From Kordia jejudonensis (lineage in GTDB: Bacteria > Bacteroidota > Bacteroidia > Flavobacteriales > Flavobacteriaceae): 41,179 nt of DNA. The stretch is from contig NZ_LBMG01000051.1 of assembly GCF_001005315.1 (NCBI RefSeq), positions 1 through 41,179 on the forward strand. Direction: 5' to 3'. The translations under genes were made by a program, and so were the position numbers. The notes under the pieces are model-generated. The model searched no databases. It saw nothing but the letters and a program-made list of their open reading frames with translations, and was not told where the DNA came from. Position 1 is the first letter of the stretch, and every line of letters starts with the position of its first letter. This document shows positions 8,759 to 15,805 of this stretch, one piece after another.

Positions 8759-9310
8759 TTATTGGTTTATAAAATTTCTAAGTTCACTTTCTAATTCTGC
8801 TTTTGTAAAGGAATGTTCATAAAATTTACGCTTCCCTTTTCCATAAATTACCGTTGCCGGAATTGCGCCAGACCAGTCTTTGGACACTTTCGGAATCCAA
8901 GCATTTTGATCAGGATCATCTAACAAAACTTTTTCAGATTTTAATTCGTTTTTTGCCAAAAATGTATTCAATTTCTTGAGATTGAAATCTAAACTAACTA
9001 ACAATACTTTGACGTTTTTGTCTTTGTATTCTTCGTTTACCGCTTCAAAATATGGCAATTCTTTCACGCAAGGCGCACACCACGTTGCCCAAAAGTTGAC
9101 TACATGAATGTTATCATCTTCTATTTGAAGATACTTTTCAAACTCTTCAAAATTTAAAACTGGAATTTCTGACGTTGAAGTTTCAGGTTGTGTGGTTGCG
9201 TTGGTTTCTTTGTCAACACTTGTATCAGCTATAACAGCTGGTGATTTTGTTTCGTTTTTGCACGAAAAAATTACGAGACAAAGAATGATAAAAATACTTT
9301 TTTGTAGCAT
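8759..9310 (-). CDS. TlpA-like thiol:disulfide oxidoreductase lipoprotein
   Basis: This 183-residue protein has a lipoprotein signal (Cys17 in IFSCKN), a low-complexity T/S/E linker to about residue 50, and a compact thioredoxin fold. The active site FWATWCAPCVKELP contains Cys78 and Cys81, the classic WCxPC signature of TlpA/ResA-type proteins that reduce or isomerise periplasmic disulfides. A cis-proline region (GAIPATVIYGKG) follows. It is the first gene of a two-gene unit with the thioredoxin lipoprotein downstream. The substrate is not visible from the sequence. Confidence 0.92.
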   Translation of the reverse strand: MLQKSIFIILCLVIFSCKNETKSPAVIADTSVDKETNATTQPETSTSEIPVLNFEEFEKYLQIEDDNIHVVNFWATWCAPCVKELPYFEAVNEEYKDKNVKVLLVSLDFNLKKLNTFLAKNELKSEKVLLDDPDQNAWIPKVSKDWSGAIPATVIYGKGKRKFYEHSFTKAELESELRNFINQ

Positions 9311-9372
9311 GGTTATAGTTTTCAGTATAAAAATACGAAAAGTAGCTTTGATGAACCTTTCTTTAACATAAT

Positions 9373-10563
9373 TTAAACAATATTCAATCCTGAAAATGAC
9401 TTGTTAATTACCTTTTTAGCATCAATGTCTAGCCAATTGTTTAATACGGATGCGTAAATTTTTCTGAAATCTACATCGTATATCAAATCGCCATTGGCGT
9501 CTAAGTTTGTCAAATTGGGCATCGGATTGTAAAAACCTTGTTTCTTCAATTGACTTCCAATGAGAAATACTTGATTTGCCGTTCCATGATCGGTTCCATT
9601 GGCTGCATTTTGTTGCACACGACGTCCAAATTCTGAAAAGGTTAAAATTAAGGTGTCTTTAAACGAATCTTGTTGTTTCAAATCTTTTATAAACGCTGCC
9701 ATGGCTTCATCGTACACTTTTAGCAATCGCTTTTGTTTGTTGGCTTGATTGGCATGTGTGTCAAATCCGCCAAGCGATGTATAATATACTTTTGTTTGCA
9801 ATCCTGAATTGATAAATTGTGCAACTTGCTTGAGTTGTTTTGAAAATTTATTATTCGGATAGGTCGTTTTTGAAGTGTACGTTTTTGAGGTTTCGTAAAT
9901 GTACTTTGCAGAAGAAGAAGCGGTAACCATGGTTTTGTACAAATAACCCAAATTATGCTCGCTCAAATGCGCATCATCATGATGTGAAACTACTTTTTTG
10001 AAATATGGCGCTTGCGTTGTTTTGTAAAAGATATTGGGATCTTTTGTGGCAATTCCGTCTGTTAGTTCTCCTTTTAAAGCCAATGATAACGTATCATCAA
10101 CTTCAATGGCGTCTAACGATTTACTTTTGGAAACATCTAAGTAACGACCAATCCAACCCGATTGTAAATATTCGTCTGCATCGCTTGCGGTTTGCCAAAT
10201 ATCCGTTGCTCTAAAATGTGAACGATTTGGATTTGGATAACCAACATTGTTGATGACACACAATTCTCCGTTGTTGTATAAATTACTGTGCGCAACGAGA
10301 CTTTCATGAAACGCGATTTCATCTGTAATTCCGATCAAGTTACTTTTTTGATGTGCTAAAGATGGACGTTTTTTATAATAAATATCATTTCGAAACGGCA
10401 CAATTGTATTTAAACCATCATTTCCACCCGAAAGTTGAATGATCACTAACTTTTTTCCAGTCGCAACGGCTTCATCAAGCAAGTTAAAGCCTGATAAAAA
10501 TTTTGGCAACAATAACGCTGTACTTGCCAAAGATGTCCGTTTTAAAAAATCTCTTCTCTTCAT
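9373..10563 (-). CDS. DUF1501 family protein with Tat-like signal
   Basis: The frame stays open to 10602, but I choose the ATG at 10563 because the protein then starts MKRRDFLKRTSLASTALLLP, a twin-arginine-type export signal, and the 13 residues before it translate repeat-rich intergenic sequence. The mature part (396 residues in total) has the DUF1501 pattern of a sulfatase/alkaline-phosphatase-like fold: IIQLSGGNDGLNTIVP near the start, and FSEFGRRVQQNAANGTDHGTAN near residue 310. Function is unknown. DUF1501 genes are very often paired with DUF1800 genes, as here, with the DUF1800 gene 214 bases upstream. The gap between the two holds three hairpin repeats. Confidence 0.9.
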   Translation of the reverse strand: MKRRDFLKRTSLASTALLLPKFLSGFNLLDEAVATGKKLVIIQLSGGNDGLNTIVPFRNDIYYKKRPSLAHQKSNLIGITDEIAFHESLVAHSNLYNNGELCVINNVGYPNPNRSHFRATDIWQTASDADEYLQSGWIGRYLDVSKSKSLDAIEVDDTLSLALKGELTDGIATKDPNIFYKTTQAPYFKKVVSHHDDAHLSEHNLGYLYKTMVTASSSAKYIYETSKTYTSKTTYPNNKFSKQLKQVAQFINSGLQTKVYYTSLGGFDTHANQANKQKRLLKVYDEAMAAFIKDLKQQDSFKDTLILTFSEFGRRVQQNAANGTDHGTANQVFLIGSQLKKQGFYNPMPNLTNLDANGDLIYDVDFRKIYASVLNNWLDIDAKKVINKSFSGLNIV

Positions 10564-10577
10564 ACTATTTATTTTGT

Positions 10578-10597
10578 ATTCCCGTGTAGACGGGAAT
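10578..10597 (+). repeat. Family B hairpin repeat (copy B1)
   Basis: Arms ATTCCCGT and ACGGGAAT enclose a GTAG loop; this is a perfect 8-bp stem. It is the same loop and stem frame as the copies that bracket the third GIY-YIG gene (B5 and B6), but with CCCGT in the arm instead of CCTGC and matching changes in the other arm. Confidence 0.8.
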
Positions 10598-10662
10598 CTC
10601 ACTTAAACACTCTTTTTATCCAAAAACTTATTTTGTGAGATTATCTGGAAAGTTTAAAAAGT

Positions 10663-10690
10663 CGTCATTCTGAACTTGATTCAGAATCTC
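10663..10690 (+). repeat. Family A hairpin repeat (copy A1), nuclease-free pair, left
   Basis: The repeat has the head CGTC, then arm ATTCTGAA, loop CTTGA, arm TTCAGAAT and a trailing CTC. With A2 it forms an inverted pair about 25 bases apart, the same orientation as the pairs around the GIY-YIG genes but with no gene inside. Confidence 0.82.
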
Positions 10691-10714
10691 ATTATATTAA
10701 TTTACAATGATGAT

Positions 10715-10744
10715 GAGAAACCGAATCAAGTTCGGTTTGATGAG
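10715..10744 (-). repeat. Family A hairpin repeat (copy A2), nuclease-free pair, right
   Basis: This is an inverted copy with arms AAACCGAA and TTCGGTTT around loop TCAAG. Its stem differs from A1 at several positions, but both arms changed together so pairing is kept. It lies between the DUF1800 stop and A1. Confidence 0.78.
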
Positions 10745-10777
10745 ACTTTGACTTTTCAAATACCTACTATTATTCAC

Positions 10778-12151
10778 TTAACACAATTGATATTCAGGCA
10801 ACGACATTAGTTGAATGCAATATTCTTTAATGTCTTCTTTTTCTAATTTCTCTAAATATTCCTGTGTTCCTTTATTTATAGGACTTACCAATAGTGTTTT
10901 TTGTAATTGTTGCAACGATACAGTTTTATTTGCAGCCGTAAATGTTTGCCAATCGGCTTTCACTTTTAGTCTTCGTTGTCGATTTTGTCGTGCGTTGAGT
11001 CGTTGAAAATCGTCTTCAAATTCTCCTTTTTCATCCAACGAAATGACACCATTTGCTAACAAAACAGAAGGCAATCGAAGTCGTAACATCATGGTATTCG
11101 GATTGATCCAATTGCGTCCGCCTTTCCAACCTGCTACATTTGGCGGAAACAGTAAATGCTGTCCTAATAATTTTTGTAGATAAATTAATTCACGCTTTTT
11201 TTCAAACTGCATCGGAACTACTTTATGCACACCAACTAAGAATTCCATTGGCGATTTTATCTTTGTTCCAATGTTTTTTTTATCGTAAAACCAATCTGAT
11301 AGTAATACGAAACGCATCAAGTTTTCAATATCGTACTCTTTGTAAAATAGTTCAGTCATTTCACGTACGTGAGCATCGTTAATTTGATCATTTACAAAGT
11401 ATGTATATATTTTTTCACAGATAAATTGCGCACATTGTTTTTGTTTTAGGATGATTTCAATAATGTCTGAACCATCAAAATTTCCTGTTTCTCCAAAAAA
11501 GGTTTTATTTCCAGTATCATGCTGAAATCTGCGGAAGCGAAAATTTCCTTTCAAATCATGATTCCATCCCGTAAAAGCACGTGCCGCTTCTTTGATATCT
11601 TTTTCAGAATACTGATCGCGTCCAAGCGTAAACAATTCCATCAACTCACGCGCAAAATTTTCATTCGGTTTTTGCTTGCGATTTTGTTTTGTGTTTAAAT
11701 ATTTTATCATGGAAGCTTCTTTGGAAATGGCAATAACAAAATCTTTAAAATTGCCAAGCGCATGTTTGCGAAGCGTATTATTGTATTGTTGAATATGAAG
11801 AATATTTTTATCGTGACACACAAAATGATTTGCCCAAAAAAGCGTCATTTTTTCACGTAATAATTGGTTTGAAGTGCCTAAGCGAGCTATCCAAGCGCTG
11901 TTGAGCTCGTGTACTTTTTTAGCACTTTCTTTTATGAGTGAACGCACTTTTTTACGATCACGCATTTTTATAACTTCTAATGTTGACAACAACTCAGAAA
12001 TGTCAATCGTTAATGACGTAAACGTATCTGAATCACTGAAAATTTTATTGACAATCGCTTCCCTAGATTTGTTTTCCAACGCAGTAGCTTCCGCATAAGA
12101 AATTCCAAATCCTACTCTATGATACAAATGCACAATTTCTTGTAAAGTCAT
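10778..12151 (-). CDS. DUF1800 family protein
   Basis: This 457-residue protein lacks an obvious signal peptide. It shows the DUF1800 landmarks: LYHRVGFGISYAEA at the start, LREKMTLFWANHFVC near residue 90, NENFARELMELFTLG near 165, and AARAFTGWNHD soon after. The C-terminal section has PPNVAGWKGGRNWINP. The family is widespread in Bacteroidota and Planctomycetes, its function is not established, and it regularly neighbours DUF1501 genes. It is upstream of the DUF1501 gene here and probably expressed with it, with the hairpin repeats in the 214-base gap. It is divergent from the MarR gene. Confidence 0.9.
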   Translation of the reverse strand: MTLQEIVHLYHRVGFGISYAEATALENKSREAIVNKIFSDSDTFTSLTIDISELLSTLEVIKMRDRKKVRSLIKESAKKVHELNSAWIARLGTSNQLLREKMTLFWANHFVCHDKNILHIQQYNNTLRKHALGNFKDFVIAISKEASMIKYLNTKQNRKQKPNENFARELMELFTLGRDQYSEKDIKEAARAFTGWNHDLKGNFRFRRFQHDTGNKTFFGETGNFDGSDIIEIILKQKQCAQFICEKIYTYFVNDQINDAHVREMTELFYKEYDIENLMRFVLLSDWFYDKKNIGTKIKSPMEFLVGVHKVVPMQFEKKRELIYLQKLLGQHLLFPPNVAGWKGGRNWINPNTMMLRLRLPSVLLANGVISLDEKGEFEDDFQRLNARQNRQRRLKVKADWQTFTAANKTVSLQQLQKTLLVSPINKGTQEYLEKLEKEDIKEYCIQLMSLPEYQLC

Positions 12152-12317
12152 GACAAACTGTTTGTAAGTATGACTGTTAAACGTGTAAAAAGTTTAATTT
12201 GGTATGTGAAGTAGTATTGAATTGTTAGTATTGAGTAGTGAGATGAGTTCTAATATTCCAAAATATCTTTTAATGAAATTTTAACACTTCTCTACTTTTC
12301 TGTTTGCAAAATAACAT

Positions 12318-12325
12318 TACATTTG
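12318..12325 (+). promoter_or_regulatory. Likely -7 promoter element of the marR-yceI unit
   Basis: TACATTTG matches the Bacteroidota -7 consensus TAnnTTTG and ends 26 bases before the marR start. I do not see a clean TTG at the expected -33 distance. It overlaps the left half of the palindromic operator, so binding there should block transcription. Confidence 0.55.
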
Positions 12326-12350
12326 TATATACAAATATTGTACATACAAT
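12321..12350. promoter_or_regulatory. Double palindromic operator, probable MarR binding site
   Basis: A perfect 16-base palindrome at 12321-12336 (core TTGTATATACAA) is followed 15 bases on by a near copy, TTGTACATACAA (12338-12349), ending just before the marR ATG at 12352. Two similar palindromes over the promoter of a MarR gene are the usual sign of autoregulation. Binding itself is inferred. Confidence 0.65.
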
Positions 12351-12351
12351 T

Positions 12352-12804
12352 ATGAAATTACAAGATGTTTTAAAAAGTGATGTTGCCTTGCCATTGGCAA
12401 AACGAACAGCGTTGAATTTTATGATTACGAATACTTCGTTTTCTGAAAAATTCTTAGACTTTTTTAAACAGTACGATATTTCTACACAGCAATTTAATGT
12501 GTTGCGAATTTTGAGAGGTCAAAAAGGGAAACCTGCAAACTTAGCTACAATTCAAGAACGCATGATTCACAAGAACAGTAATACGACACGATTGATTGAT
12601 AAGTTGCTTGTAAAAGGTTTTGTAAAACGTACTATTTGTCCTGAAAACAGAAGAAAAGTAGAAATTGTAATTACCGAAAGTGGATTGTATTTGTTAGAAA
12701 CCATTGATCCGAAACTAAACGAATTAGAAGAAAAAGCGATTCAGCCACTTACCACAGCAGAAGCCGAAACACTCAATATATTATTAGAAAAATTAAGAGG
12801 TTAG
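12352..12804 (+). CDS. MarR-family transcriptional regulator
   Basis: The start is placed at the ATG at 12352 (150 residues). The longer frame from TTG at 12304 would run through the operator. The protein has a winged helix-turn-helix core: a first helix region (TNTSFSEKFLDFFKQYDISTQQFNVLRIL), the recognition part IHKNSNTTRLIDKLLVKGFVKR, and a wing CPENRRKVEIVITESG. MarR proteins are dimers that release DNA on binding small ligands or on thiol oxidation; no conserved Cys sensor is obvious apart from one Cys in the wing (KRTICPENRR). The yceI gene follows after 57 bases and is probably the co-regulated target, a pairing often seen in Flavobacteriaceae. Confidence 0.9.
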   Translation: MKLQDVLKSDVALPLAKRTALNFMITNTSFSEKFLDFFKQYDISTQQFNVLRILRGQKGKPANLATIQERMIHKNSNTTRLIDKLLVKGFVKRTICPENRRKVEIVITESGLYLLETIDPKLNELEEKAIQPLTTAEAETLNILLEKLRG

Positions 12805-12861
12805 CAATCCTTGTAAAATTGTGAAACAAAACAAAATCGACATAAATTAAACAACAAGAAA

Positions 12862-13428
12862 ATGAAAACACGTATTTTAACATTAGTAGTCTTATTTATA
12901 GTTGCAACGGTTACCACAGCGTTTGCACAAGACAAAAAAATTAATGTAGAAAAAAGCTCCATCAACTGGACAGGTTACAAAGTTACAGGACAACACGAAG
13001 GAACAATTGATTTTAAAGAAGGAACATTAAACTTCAAAAATGGAAAATTAGTGGGCGGAACATTTATTATTGACATGACCACAATTAATACCATAGATTT
13101 GTCAGGAGATAGCAAAAAAAGTCTTGATGGACACTTAAAATCTGATGATTTCTTTGATACAACAAAATATCCAGAAGCTGTTTTGAAATTTAGAAAAGTA
13201 GTTGAAACGGACGATAATCTATACAGAGTTGCAGCAAACTTAACCATTAAAGGAAATACTTCGCCAATAACATTTGACATTGAGTTGGAAGAAGATATCG
13301 CTGAAGCTGGATTGAAAATAGATCGTACAAAATTTGGAATCAAATACAAATCAGCTTCATTTATTGATGGATTAAAAGACAAAGCCATCAAGGATGAATT
13401 TGATTTAAATGTTACATTAAAATTCTAA
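12862..13428 (+). CDS. YceI-family periplasmic protein
   Basis: This 188-residue protein has a signal peptide (about 1-22, ending TTAFAQ). The mature domain has the YceI lipocalin-like pattern: NVEKSSINWTGYKVTGQHEGTI, then DGHLKSDDFFDTTKYPEAVLKF, then ANLTIKGNTSPITFDIELE. YceI proteins bind isoprenoid-like or amphiphilic molecules in the periplasm, and some copies are stress-induced. The gene lies 57 bases after marR in the same direction and likely answers to the same operator. The ligand cannot be read from the sequence. Confidence 0.93.
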   Translation: MKTRILTLVVLFIVATVTTAFAQDKKINVEKSSINWTGYKVTGQHEGTIDFKEGTLNFKNGKLVGGTFIIDMTTINTIDLSGDSKKSLDGHLKSDDFFDTTKYPEAVLKFRKVVETDDNLYRVAANLTIKGNTSPITFDIELEEDIAEAGLKIDRTKFGIKYKSASFIDGLKDKAIKDEFDLNVTLKF

Positions 13429-13458
13429 AAAAACTTTTTATTTTCAGAATGCATTCTT

Positions 13459-13466
13459 TATATTTG
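13459..13466 (+). promoter_or_regulatory. Likely -7 element of the trp operon promoter
   Basis: TATATTTG is a full match to TAnnTTTG and lies 14 bases before the leader peptide ATG, so the untranslated leader would be only some 8-10 bases long. The yceI stop is 30 bases upstream. Confidence 0.65.
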
Positions 13467-13480
13467 TTGAAACAATAAAA

Positions 13481-13543
13481 ATGAACACAAATTTAGTAAA
13501 TACTTGGTGGTGGAACTTACGAACTTCAACAATCGTGAGCTAA
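13481..13543 (+). CDS. trpL: trp operon leader peptide, 20 residues
   Basis: This short ATG-TAA frame encodes MNTNLVNTWWWNLRTSTIVS, with three consecutive Trp codons at residues 9-11. It lies between a promoter-like element and a terminator hairpin directly in front of trpE, the classic layout of a translation-coupled attenuator. When charged Trp-tRNA is scarce the ribosome should stall on the TGG codons and change the downstream RNA fold. It is too short for usual gene callers. I infer the role from codon content and position; the gene symbol follows use for leader peptides in other bacteria. Confidence 0.85.
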   Translation: MNTNLVNTWWWNLRTSTIVS

Positions 13544-13591
13544 GTCCCTATTTACTATTAATAGATATATAAAAAGACTTGTCAATCACGA
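13494..13591 (+). promoter_or_regulatory. Attenuator RNA pairing region of the trp leader
   Basis: By eye, TAGTAAATA (13494-13502, just before the Trp codons) can pair perfectly with TATTTACTA (13549-13557). ACTTA (13515-13519) can pair with TAAGT (13541-13545). TCGTGA (13533-13538, at the end of the leader frame) is complementary to TCACGA (13586-13591) in the loop and 3' arm of the terminator. A ribosome held at the Trp codons would break the first helices and could free TCGTGA to oppose the terminator. The switch is a model, not a computed fold. Confidence 0.6.
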
Positions 13592-13608
13592 CAAGTCTTT
13601 TTTTTTGA
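13571..13608 (+). terminator. trp attenuator terminator hairpin
   Basis: Stem AAAAAGACTTGTC/GACAAGTCTTTTT (13 bp) with a 6-base loop AATCAC, followed by a T tract to 13606. It lies 14 bases before the trpE start, so read-through is required for expression of the operon. Confidence 0.9.
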
Positions 13609-13621
13609 AACAAACTGAACT

Positions 13622-15016
13622 ATGTATTCTTTAAAAACAACCTACAAAAAAATTCTGGCAGATACCATTACGCCAGTAAGCGTATATCTCAAAATCCGAG
13701 ATAAATATCCAAATAGCTTATTGCTCGAAAGTAGTGATTATCACGCGAGTGGAAACAGTTTCTCCTATGTATGTTGCAATCCTATTGCGAGTATTAAAGT
13801 AGAAAATGAAACGCTTACGCGCGAATTTCCAAATGGAGAAAAAAATCAGCTTGCCATTGATGCTACAACTGATGTTCCTGCCTTAATCCATGAATTTTCA
13901 CAACAGTTTGAAACGGATAAAAACGATTTCAAATTTATCAACAATGGTTTGTTTGGTTACATTGCGTACGACGCTGTTCGGTATTTTGAAGATGTAGAAA
14001 TTGCTAAAAAAGAACAAACACTTGATATTCCAGATATTTATTATGCCGTTTATCAAAATATCATTGCGTTCAATCATTTTAAAAATGAAGCGTATATATT
14101 TTCACATTGTTATGAAAAAGATGATAATATTGCTACAATTGAACATTTACTAAGTTCTAAAAACTTTACGACATATAATTTCAAAATTGATGGCGAACGC
14201 ACGTCAAATTTAGATGACGAGCAGTTCAAACAAAATGTGGCTTTAGCCAAAAAACATTGTTACCGTGGCGACGTATTTCAGTTGGTGTTATCAAGAAGAT
14301 TCATTCAAAAATTCAAAGGAGATGAATTCAATGTATATCGTGCATTACGAAGCATCAATCCTTCTCCTTATTTATTCTATTTCGACTATGGCGATTTCAA
14401 AATTTTTGGATCTTCGCCAGAAGCACAATTGGTTGTTCAAGACAATCACACCGAAATTCATCCAATTGCTGGAACTTTCAAACGTACTGGAAATGATGAA
14501 GAAGATGCCGCTTCCGCGAAAAAACTATTTGACGATCCAAAGGAAAATGCAGAACATGTCATGTTGGTCGATTTAGCGCGAAACGATTTAAGCAGAAACG
14601 GAAATCAAGTAAAAGTAGAAACCTACAAAGAGTTGCAATTCTTTTCGCATGTCATTCATTTAGTATCCAAAGTAACGGCGCAAAAACATAAAAACGCCTT
14701 AACCATGCAGGTTGTAGCTGATACATTTCCAGCAGGAACACTAAGTGGCGCACCAAAACACAAAGCCATGCAACTCATTGAAAAATATGAAACATCAAAC
14801 CGTGACTTTTATGGTGGCGCTATCGGTTTTATGGACTTTGACGGAAACTTCAATCACGCGATTATGATCAGAACATTTCTAAGTAAAAACCATAAATTAC
14901 ATTACCAAGCTGGCGCAGGAATTGTAGCAAAATCATCCGAAGAAAACGAAAATCAGGAAGTGTATAATAAGTTAAGAGCATTGAATACAGCGTTGGAAAT
15001 AGCAGAAACAATATAA
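13622..15016 (+). CDS. trpE: Anthranilate synthase component I
   Basis: TrpE makes anthranilate from chorismate using ammonia from TrpG, the first committed step of tryptophan synthesis. The 464-residue protein has the tryptophan feedback-site motif LLES (34-37), the chorismate-enzyme core with NPSPYLFYFDYG, PIAGTFKRTGND and VDLARNDLSRNG, then FPAGTLSGAPKHKAM and a C-terminal AGAGIVAKSSEENENQEVYNKL. The GTLSGAPK block and Asn-Asp-Leu block separate it from isochorismate synthases. It is the first structural gene after the attenuator. The 92-base gap to trpG holds an inverted repeat instead of tight coupling. Confidence 0.96.
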   Translation: MYSLKTTYKKILADTITPVSVYLKIRDKYPNSLLLESSDYHASGNSFSYVCCNPIASIKVENETLTREFPNGEKNQLAIDATTDVPALIHEFSQQFETDKNDFKFINNGLFGYIAYDAVRYFEDVEIAKKEQTLDIPDIYYAVYQNIIAFNHFKNEAYIFSHCYEKDDNIATIEHLLSSKNFTTYNFKIDGERTSNLDDEQFKQNVALAKKHCYRGDVFQLVLSRRFIQKFKGDEFNVYRALRSINPSPYLFYFDYGDFKIFGSSPEAQLVVQDNHTEIHPIAGTFKRTGNDEEDAASAKKLFDDPKENAEHVMLVDLARNDLSRNGNQVKVETYKELQFFSHVIHLVSKVTAQKHKNALTMQVVADTFPAGTLSGAPKHKAMQLIEKYETSNRDFYGGAIGFMDFDGNFNHAIMIRTFLSKNHKLHYQAGAGIVAKSSEENENQEVYNKLRALNTALEIAETI

Positions 15017-15021
15017 GAAGA

Positions 15022-15096
15022 AGTGAGATATGAGAATTGAGTAGTGAGATTTAAAATAAAACGCGTCTCAATTCTCAATACTAACATCTCAATACT
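15022..15096. repeat. Family D inverted repeat at the trpE/trpG junction
   Basis: Left arm around GAGAATTGAGTAGTGAG (15031-15049) and right arm around CTCAATTCTCAATACT (15066-15081) are inverted versions of the same ATTGAGTA motif, with the centre AAATAAAACG between. Similar ATTGAG/CTCAAT words recur at 12220-12245 and 27815-27845. Confidence 0.65.
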
Positions 15097-15108
15097 AAAT
15101 AAAAAGAA

Positions 15109-15675
15109 ATGAAAAAAATACTAGTCATAGATAATTACGACAGTTTCACCTACAATCTTGTACACTATTTAGAAGATTTAGACTGTGATGTTACCGTAAA
15201 ACGAAACGACCAACTTACACTTGAAGAAGTTGACGATTATGAAAAAATCATTCTTTCGCCAGGACCAGGAATTCCTGATGAAGCAGGTTTGCTAAAAGCA
15301 ATTATTGCCGAATATGCACCAACGAAAAGCATCTTAGGTGTGTGTTTGGGACAACAAGCTATCGGAGAAGTATTTGGCGGTTCGTTATCAAATCTATCGG
15401 AAGTCTATCATGGAGTTGCCACGAAAGTGGAAGTTTCTGTGGAAGATGAATCCTTATTCAATGGTTTGCCAAAATCTTTTGATGTCGGACGTTATCATTC
15501 TTGGATTGTTGCCAGTCCATTACCCGAAAGTTTGGAAGCAACTTCTTTTGATGAAAACGGACAAATCATGTCGCTTCGTCACAAAGAATTCGATGTTCGC
15601 GGTGTGCAATATCATCCAGAATCTGTGTTAACACCACATGGAAAGCAAATTTTAGAAAATTGGGTTGGTAAATAG
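15109..15675 (+). CDS. trpG: Anthranilate synthase component II (glutamine amidotransferase)
   Basis: TrpG hydrolyses glutamine and channels ammonia to TrpE. The 188-residue protein has the class I amidotransferase triad: nucleophile Cys79 in GVCLGQQAIGE and His169/Glu171 in VQYHPESVL. The N-terminal IDNYDSFTYNLVHYLE and the oxyanion stretch SPGPGIPDEAG are typical of TrpG/PabA. The position between trpE and trpD makes TrpG more likely than PabA, although such subunits can serve both pathways. The ATG at 15109 follows a short A-rich stretch. Confidence 0.95.
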   Translation: MKKILVIDNYDSFTYNLVHYLEDLDCDVTVKRNDQLTLEEVDDYEKIILSPGPGIPDEAGLLKAIIAEYAPTKSILGVCLGQQAIGEVFGGSLSNLSEVYHGVATKVEVSVEDESLFNGLPKSFDVGRYHSWIVASPLPESLEATSFDENGQIMSLRHKEFDVRGVQYHPESVLTPHGKQILENWVGK

Positions 15676-15680
15676 ACATT

Positions 15681-15795
15681 AGATGTGAGAATTGAGTAAT
15701 GAGACTTCAAATAAAACGTCATTGCGAGGTAACAGCAGAAGCAATCTGTTTCTTAAAAAACTATCTCAATACTCAAGACTAAAACCTCAATACTT
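15681..15795. repeat. Family D inverted repeat split by a family E repeat
   Basis: The left arm (TGAGAATTGAGTAATGAG, 15685-15702) and the right arm (CTCAATACTC at 15765-15774 and CTCAATACTT at 15786-15795) match the D element at the trpE/trpG junction. Here the centre AAATAAAACG is followed by an extra insertion, the family E repeat listed separately. The two junctions therefore look like an empty and a filled site. Confidence 0.65.
15717..15747 (+). repeat. Family E hairpin repeat
   Basis: Head CGTC, then ATTGCGAGG, a centre AACAGCAGAA and GCAATCT. ATTGC and GCAAT form the short stem. It shares the CGTCAT head with family A. Repeats of the CGTCATTGCGAGG...GAAGCAATC type are familiar to me from many bacterial genomes. 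Confidence 0.7.
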
Positions 15796-15805
15796 TATAA
15801 AAAAC

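Noticed and set aside
12304-12351. TTG start for the MarR gene
   Set aside because: It would encode the operator and promoter region; the ATG at 12352 gives the usual protein length.
12975-13391. Antisense frame over yceI
   Set aside because: The plus-strand YceI protein is complete with signal peptide and family motifs, so the antisense frame is a shadow.
15692-15805. N-terminal extension of TrpD
   Set aside because: It translates the D and E repeats; a TrpD of normal length starts at 15806.
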